Shown here piece after piece: positions 56,104-64,000 of a DNA stretch of 64,000 nucleotides. A model generated the notes under the pieces. It ran no database searches and was not told the DNA's origin. It saw only the letters and a program-made list of their open reading frames with translations. Every line of letters starts with the position of its first letter. Position 1 is the stretch's first letter. The stretch is from Luteibacter yeojuensis (GTDB lineage Bacteria > Pseudomonadota > Gammaproteobacteria > Xanthomonadales > Rhodanobacteraceae). The stretch lies in NCBI RefSeq assembly GCF_011742875.1, contig NZ_JAAQTL010000001.1, forward strand, positions 2,418,001-2,482,000. The letters run 5' to 3'. Position numbers and translations under genes: made by a program.

Positions 56104-56760
56104 ATGGCACGAGGCGAACACCACAGGATCCATGCGCAGGACAGGACGCAGCGCAACCGCGTCCTCGTCGCCCAGGAGGCGGCGCGCCTGATGAGCGAGC
56201 ATGGCATCCGTGACTTCCACCACGCGAAGCTGAAGGCCGCCGAGCGGCTCGGCATCGTCGATACACAGGCGCTTCCTCGCAACAACGAGATCGAAGATGC
56301 CCTGCGCGAACACCAGCGCCTGTTCCATGGGGATTCCCAGCCGCAGGCGCTGCGGGCCCGGCGCGAGGCCGCGGTGGAAGCCATGCGCTTCCTGCGAGAT
56401 TTCGATACACGCCTGGTGGGCGCCGTGCTGGAAGGCACCGCCGACGAGCACTCCGCCGTCTGCCTGCACGTCTACAGCGACGACCCCGAAGCCCCTGGCC
56501 TCTTCCTCCGCGAACAGGGCATTCCGCTGGAAACCCAGACGCGCCGCCTGCGCTGGTCGGGCACCGAGCAGAGCGAGCACACCGTCCTCCTGTTCGGTGC
56601 CGACGGCATTCCCTTCGACATCACCGTGCTGCCCGTGGACGCCCTGCGCCGGGCACCGCTGGATCGCGTGGACGAACGCCCGATGCGCCGCGCCACGGCG
56701 GCGATGGTGCGGGAACTGCTGGCGGAAGAGGACATCGAGGCGTTCAATACCTCGAGCTGA
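56104..56760 (+). CDS. Conserved-looking hypothetical protein, possible nucleotidyltransferase-like fold
   Basis: Soluble protein of 218 residues without a signal peptide. The N-terminal 90 residues are helical and charged (RVLVAQEAARLMSEHGIRDF, HHAKLKAAERLGI), and the rest alternates beta and helix (LVGAVLEGTADEHSAVCLHV, TVLLFGADGIPFDITVLPVD). The segment LEGTADEHSAVCLHVYSDDP recalls the helix-G-S/T-D core of nucleotidyltransferases, but the usual G-S-x-A-R-G motif is absent, so this is only a hint. GGGGTGAG precedes the ATG. It follows the PBP1A gene by 58 bases on the same strand and may be co-transcribed. I do not recognise its function. Confidence 0.75.
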   Translation: MARGEHHRIHAQDRTQRNRVLVAQEAARLMSEHGIRDFHHAKLKAAERLGIVDTQALPRNNEIEDALREHQRLFHGDSQPQALRARREAAVEAMRFLRDFDTRLVGAVLEGTADEHSAVCLHVYSDDPEAPGLFLREQGIPLETQTRRLRWSGTEQSEHTVLLFGADGIPFDITVLPVDALRRAPLDRVDERPMRRATAAMVRELLAEEDIEAFNTSS

Positions 56761-56775
56761 AAGGCTCGGAGCTGC

Positions 56776-56859
56776 GTGTGGGAGCCGCTTCAGCGGCGAT
56801 GGGTGCTCGCGACAAGGATGCCCGCTGCCGCGGGATCGCCGCTGAAGCGGCTCCCACAC
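56776..56859. repeat. Palindromic intergenic element, GTGGGAGCC type (copy 2)
   Basis: An 84-bp element bounded by GTGTGGGAGCCGCTTCAGCG and the exact complementary right end CGCTGAAGCGGCTCCCACAC, with an inner hairpin CCCGCTGCCGCGGG. It lies between the convergent hypothetical gene and gltA and is followed at once by the gltA terminator. Confidence 0.92.
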
Positions 56860-56890
56860 AAAAAAACCTCGCTATTCGCGAGGTTTTTTT
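56860..56890 (-). terminator. Bidirectional rho-independent terminator of gltA
   Basis: Stem CCTCGC/GCGAGG (56867-56872 with 56878-56883), with seven A on the left (56860-56866) and seven T on the right (56884-56890), so it can act on both strands. It begins four bases after the gltA stop. Confidence 0.93.
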
Positions 56891-56894
56891 CTTC

Positions 56895-58190
<1,296 letters not shown>

Positions 58191-58365
58191 GGCGAGCTCC
58201 TCTTTGTCTCTGTTCCCGCCGCCCGATACCCGGAGCGACGTAGCGATGGTGGGAAAACGGCGCCCTGGGGAAGGCGTCGTACCGGTCACTGCGTGCGACC
58301 GAAGTTCCCCATTATCGCACAGAGCCCGTTCGAACGTCCGTTAGAGGATCGTATGGGCCGGACGC

Positions 58366-58403
58366 AAAAAGACACGGGGCAAGCCATGGGCTCGCCCCGT
58401 GTC
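58366..58403 (-). terminator. Rho-independent terminator of rpmE2
   Basis: On the minus strand a ten-base stem GACACGGGGC/GCCCCGTGTC (58403-58394 with 58380-58371), with a smaller AGCC/GGCT hairpin in its loop, is followed by TTTTT (58370-58366). It lies about 50 bases after the stop codon. Confidence 0.9.
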
Positions 58404-58455
58404 CTCGATCCTCGCGAAACGCCACCCCGCAGGCGGCGCGCGGACGGAAGCGGTC

Positions 58456-58701
58456 TTACTTCTTGCCGTAACGCTGGCGGAACTTGTCGACGCGGCCGCC
58501 GACGTCCAGCGTCTTCTGCTTGCCCGTGTAGAACGGATGCGAGTGGCTGGTGATATCGAGCTTGATCACCGGGTATTCGTTACCGTCTTCCCACTTCACG
58601 GTTTCCTTGCTGGACATCGTCGAACGCGTCAGGAACGCGAAATCGGACGACAGGTCCTGGAAGACCACCGGCTGGTACTTCGGATGGATGTTCTCTTTCA
58701 T
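58456..58701 (-). CDS. rpmE2: 50S ribosomal protein L31, type B
   Basis: Ribosomal protein of 81 residues. It has the type B form: [34 protein letters not shown], and no zinc-binding CxxC pair, unlike type A L31. In many bacteria the type B paralogue replaces the zinc-containing form when zinc is scarce and is repressed by Zur; I see no Zur-like palindrome here and the promoter is near consensus, so it may be the constitutive form. It is followed by a terminator. Confidence 0.97.
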   Translation of the reverse strand: MKENIHPKYQPVVFQDLSSDFAFLTRSTMSSKETVKWEDGNEYPVIKLDITSHSHPFYTGKQKTLDVGGRVDKFRQRYGKK

Positions 58702-58739
58702 GGCTTGAACCTGAGAAATAGCGGGGTGAAAAGAGCGGC

Positions 58740-58768
58740 ATTGTAGCCAGCGACTCCGCCCCGGTCAA
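58740..58768 (-). promoter_or_regulatory. Promoter of rpmE2
   Basis: On the minus strand TTGACC (58768-58763) and TACAAT (58745-58740) are 17 bases apart, each one base from consensus. The -35 box overlaps the stop codon of the nucleoside hydrolase gene. The start of transcription would be about 30 bases before the rpmE2 ATG. Confidence 0.78.
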
Positions 58769-59697
58769 GAAACGCCCAGGGCCCCGGCGATCAGCTCGCC
58801 GAAGCGGTCCTGGTCCACTTCCAGGACGATGCGGGCGTTGGGCCGGCCGCCCAGGCGACGCTGCCAGTCGACCACGGTGGCGCCGCGGGTCAGGCGGCCG
58901 TCCAGTTCGACGGCCACGTGGCGGGTTTCCTCCCGGACGACGATGCCCGGCTCCAGTGCCACCGCCATGGCCAGCGCGTCCGCGGCGATGAACCCCGTGC
59001 GCTCGTGCTTGGCGTTGAAGCGGCGCGCCGTGCCGAAGATCTTCTCGAAAAATGCGGCGCGACGATCGCCCGAGGCCACCCAACGCTCGTACACCTCGTC
59101 CGCGAAGGCATGGCGGACCGTCGCTTCCCAATCCACCAGGTCGAACATCGGGAAGGCCTCGAAGACCACGTGCGCGGCCTCGGGGTCGAAGCCGATGTTG
59201 AATTCGGCGGGCAGCTTGCCCGTGTTGCCGTGGCCCGTGACCGCGCCGCCCATGATCACCAGCCGCTTTATCCGCGCCGGCAGCGTGGGATCGAGGCGCA
59301 CGGCAAGGGCCAGGTTGGTCAGCGGTCCCAGGGCGACGAGAGTGAGTTCGCCGGGGCGCTCGCGGGTCAGCCGGACCAGGGCCAGCGCGGCGTGCTCCGT
59401 CTCGGCCGCGTGCGCCGGCTCCGCGAAGCCCACATCGCCGAAGCCGTCCATCCCGTGCACGAACGCCGCATCCTCCTCGGGCTGGCGCACGAGAGGCGAC
59501 GGGCAACCGGGATGGACCGGCGTGTTCGCGCCGATCAGCTCCACCAGCGTGCGCGCGTTGCGCACGGTATGGTCGAGACCGACGTTGCCCGCCGCGACGG
59601 TCAGCGCGGTCACCTCCGCGTGCCGGTGCGCCATGAGGATGGCCAGCGCGTCGTCCACGCCAGGGTCGGTGTCGATCAGCAACGGGGTCTTCTGCAT
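58765..59697 (-). CDS. Inosine-uridine preferring nucleoside hydrolase family protein
   Basis: Enzyme of 310 residues that splits nucleosides into base and ribose. The calcium-binding signature D9-T-D-P-G-V-D15-D16 is intact at the N-terminus, and ALGPLTNLALAVR, IMGGAVTGHGNTG and AEFNIGFDPEAAHVVF are the conserved pockets; the last region includes the ligand aspartate D in AADALAMAVAL. The start at MQKTPLLIDTDPG is preferred over a start nine codons upstream. It lies on the same strand as glnE, 49 bp downstream of it, and may be read from it. The preferred base is not predictable. Confidence 0.93.
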   Translation of the reverse strand: MQKTPLLIDTDPGVDDALAILMAHRHAEVTALTVAAGNVGLDHTVRNARTLVELIGANTPVHPGCPSPLVRQPEEDAAFVHGMDGFGDVGFAEPAHAAETEHAALALVRLTRERPGELTLVALGPLTNLALAVRLDPTLPARIKRLVIMGGAVTGHGNTGKLPAEFNIGFDPEAAHVVFEAFPMFDLVDWEATVRHAFADEVYERWVASGDRRAAFFEKIFGTARRFNAKHERTGFIAADALAMAVALEPGIVVREETRHVAVELDGRLTRGATVVDWQRRLGGRPNARIVLEVDQDRFGELIAGALGVS

Positions 59698-59745
59698 CGG
59701 TATGACTTTCCGTAACGGCCGCACAGCATAGCGCCCGGCACGGGA

Positions 59746-62634
59746 TCAGGCACCCTGCGCCGCGGCTTCGGCGCGTCTGCCGAAGTCGAAACCGAGGTCG
59801 ACCGCCACCTGCTCCACACCGGCGCAGAGCGCCTCGAGCGCGGGCGTACGGGTGGCGATGCGCGGACGCAGGTCGAGCGTGCAGGCCAGGCCGGCCTGCA
59901 GGAGGTCGGCATGCGCCACGTGCAACGTATCGGCCTGGGCCTGGGTGAGCAGGCCCACGTCGCGCAGCGCATCGATCAGCACGCTGCTGGCCGGCGTATC
60001 GAGCACGGTGGGATGCGTGGACGCGTGTGCGAGCACCATGCCCTGCAGGATGAATTCGATGTCGAGCAGCGCGCCCCTGCCCTGCTTGAGGTCGATGCGC
60101 GACGCATCCGAACGATCGCGCTCGCCGCGCCAGCGCGCGCGCATCGCGCCCACCTCGTCACGGACGCGCCCGGCATCGCGCGGCGAGGAAAGGATGTCGC
60201 GGCGGATCGCCAGCAGCATCTCGCCGAGCCGCGGGTCGCCCGCGACAGGACGCGCGCGCAGCAATGCCTGGTGTTCCCAGGTCCACGCGCGGTCGCGCTG
60301 GTAGGCCTCGAAAGCATCCACGCTGGCGACCAGCAGGCCCTTCGAGCCATCGGGACGCAGGCGCGTATCCACCTCGTAGAGGCTGCCCGCATGAGTCTGC
60401 GCGCTCAGCCAGTGCATGACGCGCTGGGCGAGGCGCTGGTACCAGCGCGTGCCGTCGACCGGTCGGGGACCGTCGCTCATCGCGTTGGCACGCTTGCCGT
60501 CGTAGACGAACACGAGGTCGAGGTCGGAGGCGAAGCCGAGCTCCTCCCCGCCGAGGCTGCCGTAGCCGAGCACGGCGAACCCGCTGCCCTCGCCCGGCAG
60601 GCGGCCGTGCTGCGCCGTGAGTTCGCGCGTCGCCAGGGCGAGGATCGCCGCAACCACGGCCTCCGCCAGTCCCGCGAGGCGCCGCGCCGTCGCCGGCGCA
60701 TCGGCGCGGCCGTCGTTGAAGGCGAGACCGAGGCGGAAGGCGATGCTGGAGCGGAATTCGTTGATGCGCTCGAGTTCGCGCTCGGCGTCGCGTTCGTCCA
60801 GCGCGCCAAGCGTGCGTGCGATCTCGGCGGAGATGTCGGCGCGCTTCAGCGGCAACTGGTCGATGCGCGGGTCGAGCACGTCATCCAGCAACAGAGGCTG
60901 CGCGATGACGCGCTCCGCGAGGAACGCACTGTCGGCGAATACGCCGGCGACACGGCGGCGCGCATTTGGCTGTTCGTCGAGCAGCGCGAGGTACGACGAG
61001 CGCCGCGCCACGGTCTGCACGAGGCGAAGCAGGCGGTGCAGGCTCGCCGCGGGCGCGACGCTCCCGTGTGCCGCGTCCATCAACTGCGGCATCAGGCGTT
61101 GCAGACGCTCGGCCGAGCGAGCCGACATCGAGCGCACCGCCGCGGCACGCGGCAGCTTCACGAGTTCGTCGGCCACTTCGTTGCCGGGCACGAAACCGGC
61201 CGCCTCCATCATGTTCGCGGTGAGCGTCTCGTCGCAGGCGGCCTGCCAGAGGGCGACATCGGTCGCCGGCGCGGAGGCCGTGCCGCCGGCATCCGGCATG
61301 AGCACTGCCGCGAACTCCGCCGAGACGGCATCGCGGTGCTTCGCCAGTTCCAGCGCGAGCTCGTCCCAGGACGCACGCCCCATGCCCAGCGCGAGGCGTT
61401 CGCGCGACAGCGCATCCTCGGGAATGTCGTGTGTCTGCGCATCGCGCAGCATCTGCACGCGGTTCTCCAACCGGCGCAGGAACACATAGGACGCACGCAG
61501 CGACTTCGCCCGTGCGGCGGGGATGTAGCCCCGCGCTTCGCAGGCGCGCAGCGCGGGCAACAGTCCTCGCACGCGCAGCGCGGGATCGCGTCCGCCGCGG
61601 ATCATCTGGGTGAGTTGCACGATGAACTCGATCTCGCGGATACCACCGGGGCCGAGCTTGAGGTTGCCGGCGAGGTCCTTGCGCGCGACTTCCGCGTCGA
61701 TCAGCGCTTTCATTTCGCGCAACCCCGCGAACGCGGTGTAATCGAGATAGCGCCGGTACACGAAGGGTCGCAGCATGTCCTGCAGTTCGCGTCCCGCCAC
61801 GCGATCGCCCGCAACGGGCCGGGCCTTGATCCACGCGTAGCGTTCCCAGTCGCGGCCTTCGCGCTGGTAATACTGTTCCATGGCGGTAAACGGCAGCGCG
61901 AGGCGACCCGACTGACCGAACGGACGCAGGCGCAGGTCCACCCGCGCGCAGATGCCGTCCACGGTGGGCTCGGCCAGCAGGCGCACCAGCTGGCGAGCCT
62001 CGCGAACGAAATACTCCCCGTTGTCCAGCGGACGCGCGCCGTCCGTGTCGCCTCCCGCGGCATAGGCCAGCACGAGGTCGATGTCCGAGGAAAAATTCAG
62101 TTCGTTGCCGCCGAGTTTGCCGAAACCCAGCACCACCATCCGCTGGGCACGACCGGCGTGGTCGCGCGGCTGGCCGTAACGGGCATGGAGCGACGTTTCC
62201 GACCAGCGCAACGCGAGTTCGAGGAGCGTCTCGTAGAGCGCGCTCGTCGACGAGAGCGTGTCGTCCAGTTCGTCCAGCCCGTTCACGTCGCGGAAGACGA
62301 GGCGCACGGCCTCCGCGTGGCGGAAGCGGCGCAGGGCCGCCATGCAGCGTTCCTCGTCCGCCGGCAGGTCGAGCGCGGTACCGCGCGTGGCGGCGTCGTT
62401 GTTCGCACGGAGCCGCTCCAGCCCCGCGGGCGCCAGCAGGTCGGGCTGACGGCGGAAGACGTCGAACGCGAAGTCGGACGCCAGCAGCGTGCGGCGGATG
62501 CGCTCCGCGACGCCGGCATCGTCGTACAGGGGAATGCGTGCCGCGCGGCAGGCCGCCATCACATCGGCATAACGGGCATCGATCAATGCGCGGAGTTCTG
62601 GGCTTTCGCGCGGAGCCTGCGAGGGGGCGTTCAT
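59746..62634 (-). CDS. glnE: GlnE, glutamine synthetase adenylyltransferase/deadenylyltransferase
   Basis: Bifunctional regulator of 962 residues that adds or removes AMP on glutamine synthetase in response to PII. Both nucleotidyltransferase domains are present: the N-terminal one with VVLGFGKLGGNELNFSSDID and the C-terminal one with FAVLGYGSLGGEELGFASDL and the DLVFVYD that follows. Each has an intact metal-binding D-x-D (DID and DLD), and each is followed by a GlnD_UR_UTase-like helical region. The start at MNAPSQAPRES was chosen; the frame is open 25 codons further upstream. Confidence 0.96.
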   Translation of the reverse strand: MNAPSQAPRESPELRALIDARYADVMAACRAARIPLYDDAGVAERIRRTLLASDFAFDVFRRQPDLLAPAGLERLRANNDAATRGTALDLPADEERCMAALRRFRHAEAVRLVFRDVNGLDELDDTLSSTSALYETLLELALRWSETSLHARYGQPRDHAGRAQRMVVLGFGKLGGNELNFSSDIDLVLAYAAGGDTDGARPLDNGEYFVREARQLVRLLAEPTVDGICARVDLRLRPFGQSGRLALPFTAMEQYYQREGRDWERYAWIKARPVAGDRVAGRELQDMLRPFVYRRYLDYTAFAGLREMKALIDAEVARKDLAGNLKLGPGGIREIEFIVQLTQMIRGGRDPALRVRGLLPALRACEARGYIPAARAKSLRASYVFLRRLENRVQMLRDAQTHDIPEDALSRERLALGMGRASWDELALELAKHRDAVSAEFAAVLMPDAGGTASAPATDVALWQAACDETLTANMMEAAGFVPGNEVADELVKLPRAAAVRSMSARSAERLQRLMPQLMDAAHGSVAPAASLHRLLRLVQTVARRSSYLALLDEQPNARRRVAGVFADSAFLAERVIAQPLLLDDVLDPRIDQLPLKRADISAEIARTLGALDERDAERELERINEFRSSIAFRLGLAFNDGRADAPATARRLAGLAEAVVAAILALATRELTAQHGRLPGEGSGFAVLGYGSLGGEELGFASDLDLVFVYDGKRANAMSDGPRPVDGTRWYQRLAQRVMHWLSAQTHAGSLYEVDTRLRPDGSKGLLVASVDAFEAYQRDRAWTWEHQALLRARPVAGDPRLGEMLLAIRRDILSSPRDAGRVRDEVGAMRARWRGERDRSDASRIDLKQGRGALLDIEFILQGMVLAHASTHPTVLDTPASSVLIDALRDVGLLTQAQADTLHVAHADLLQAGLACTLDLRPRIATRTPALEALCAGVEQVAVDLGFDFGRRAEAAAQGA

Positions 62635-62804
62635 GAGGCGCTCATTGTGCCTCACCCGCGCCGTGGCGCGCTCGGCGGCCCTTTCCCGGCCGACGGCGGC
62701 AGCGGCCAAACGCGCGGTGAACCGGAGGCCCCCGGACCGGACAACGCATTCATGTCCGTTACGTTACAGTCCTACGCCCAAACGAGCATAAGCGTGAGGA
62801 TTCG

Positions 62805-64000
62805 ATGACAGCCCATTCGAGGCACTGGAGAGACATGGCGTCCCGGGTGGCCCTGCCGCTCTGCCTCGCCGTGGCCTTCGTCCTCTATACCGGCTTCCTC
62901 GACGGCAATCCGGGCGTGGCCAGCCTCGAATGGGCGTCGCGCCCCTGGCACCTCCTCGCCAATGCGTTTCCCGGCCTGCTGCTCGCGGCCCTGCTGCTGG
63001 TGTTGACCCGCCGCCCCTGGCTGTCGTTCGGCGTCTCGTTCATGGTCCAGGGCGCCGTGCTGGCCGTCAGCGCCATCAAGATGAAGAACCTTGGCGCGCC
63101 GTTGCTGCCCGCCGACTTCCGCATGGTCGGCCAGCTCAAGAACGGCGGCTTGCACCTGCTGGGCGGCTATCTGCCCAGCAACCCGCTGCCCTACCTCGCC
63201 ATCCTCGGCGTGGTGGCGCTCATCGCCCTCGCCGCCCGTTACGAGCCGCCGCTTTTCGCGCGGCGCACGCGCGGACGCCGCCTGGTGTCCGGCATCGCGC
63301 TGGTCGCGCTCATCGGCACGCTGCTCGCCGGCATGCCAGCCTGGTCGGCGCTGTACGACAAGGACCGCCTGGGCCTGCAACCCTGGTCCGCCGCCGGCAA
63401 TGCGCAGTTCAACGGCGTGGTCACCACCCTCATGCAGTTCCGTCTGCAGGACTCGGGCAAGAAATCGAAGCCGGACGCGGCCGAAGCGACCCGCTTCATC
63501 GCCGATACCGATGGCGACCTGCGTCGGCACATGAGCGCCGCGGCGGCGAACCGGCGGCAGACGCCCGACATCGTGGTGGTGCAGAGCGAATCCTTCTTCG
63601 ATCCCTCCGCCATCCGCGGGCTCGAAGGCCATGACTTCGCCCCGAACCTGCACCGTCTGGCGAAGCATGCGAGCACCGGACGCCTGCACGTTCCCACCTA
63701 TGGCGGAGGCACCATCCGCACCGAGTTCGAGGTACTGACAGGCCTGTCGCTGCGCTACTTCCCCGAGATGCAGTTCCCGTACCTGCAGATACACGCGGAG
63801 GTGGTGCCGAGCATGGTCCGCACGCTGCGTTCGCACGGGTACGAGACCATCGCCGTGCACGGCAACGATGCGGCGTTCTGGAACCGCACCACGGCGTTCA
63901 GGTCGCTGGGCTTCGACCGCTTCGTCTCGCAACCGGATTTCCCGAAGGACTACCGCAAGGACGGTCAGTACATGGCCGACAGCGCCATGACCGACGAGAT
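62805..64000 (+). CDS. LtaS-like membrane sulfatase-fold enzyme (3' end outside window)
   Basis: Inner-membrane protein; 398 residues are visible. About four to five N-terminal helices (VALPLCLAVAFVLYTGFLDG, LLANAFPGLLLAALLLVLT, FGVSFMVQGAVLAVSAIKM) are followed by a periplasmic alkaline-phosphatase-fold domain with the metal-binding glutamate in IVVVQSESFFDPS and the candidate catalytic threonine in TYGGGTIRTEFEVLTG. In Gram-negative bacteria such proteins (OpgB/MdoB or LtaS-like) transfer phosphoglycerol to glycans or modify lipids; the actual substrate is not predictable. GAGG stands upstream of ATG 62805. Transcribed divergently from glnE. Confidence 0.85.
   Translation, partial: MTAHSRHWRDMASRVALPLCLAVAFVLYTGFLDGNPGVASLEWASRPWHLLANAFPGLLLAALLLVLTRRPWLSFGVSFMVQGAVLAVSAIKMKNLGAPLLPADFRMVGQLKNGGLHLLGGYLPSNPLPYLAILGVVALIALAARYEPPLFARRTRGRRLVSGIALVALIGTLLAGMPAWSALYDKDRLGLQPWSAAGNAQFNGVVTTLMQFRLQDSGKKSKPDAAEATRFIADTDGDLRRHMSAAAANRRQTPDIVVVQSESFFDPSAIRGLEGHDFAPNLHRLAKHASTGRLHVPTYGGGTIRTEFEVLTGLSLRYFPEMQFPYLQIHAEVVPSMVRTLRSHGYETIAVHGNDAAFWNRTTAFRSLGFDRFVSQPDFPKDYRKDGQYMADSAMTDE

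Overview
The window is a dense, high-GC chromosomal segment of a gammaproteobacterium. The best match is the Xanthomonadales, family Rhodanobacteraceae (Luteibacter/Dyella/Rhodanobacter-like). The grounds are gene content and order (pilMNOPQ divergent from a class A PBP, a moxR-bat operon, thiS-thiG-trmB, a rimB-rimK pair, gltA-rpmE2) and intergenic palindromic elements of the type that starts with GGAGCCGC and contains CTATAG or TTCAG, which I associate with this family. The genus call is an inference; no rRNA gene is present.

Layout. 1-10 kb: 3' part of rimK with rimB, an MHS-type MFS transporter, an AraC regulator divergent from an AhpD-like protein, katG behind a good OxyR-site candidate, an unusual class A beta-lactamase, and an HxlR regulator paired with an MFS exporter that carries two exact copies of a 17-bp operator. 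10-17.6 kb: tRNA-Gly(CCC), a His/Asp-rich secreted protein, thiS-thiG-trmB, an SLC13-type carrier, a Rieske protein, an Ada-like repair regulator and a YedA-type exporter.

17.6-26 kb looks like an accessory block with less biased codon use: a DUF417 (RclC-like) membrane protein, a GDSL esterase fused to a bulb-type lectin domain, a 27-codon remnant that looks like an internally deleted alpha/beta hydrolase, a LuxR-type response regulator that abuts its likely propeller-type sensor kinase tail to tail, and a disulfide-motif flavoprotein. 26-39 kb: a four-gene MacAB-like ABC efflux operon, an FAH-family hydrolase, MscL, an M28 peptidase, and a marR-adaptor-permease RND efflux locus next to a macrodomain gene.

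39-46 kb is a tightly overlapping moxR-DUF58-DUF4381-batA-batBC-batD operon for envelope stress or aerotolerance; its second VWA protein has lost the metal-binding signature. It is followed by a lipoprotein that resembles halovibrin (HvnA), with an added Ig-like and lectin-like C-terminus. 48-56 kb: the type IV pilus assembly operon pilMNOPQ and the divergent PBP1A gene. 56-64 kb: a hypothetical gene, gltA, rpmE2, a nucleoside hydrolase, glnE and the start of an LtaS-like sulfatase-fold membrane enzyme.

No CRISPR array, insertion sequence, integrase or rRNA was seen. The strongest candidates for something undescribed are the halovibrin-like lipoprotein, the 17.6-26 kb stress/sensor block with its overlapping convergent transcripts, and the degenerate VWA-TPR fusion in the bat operon. 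None of these can be proved novel from sequence alone.
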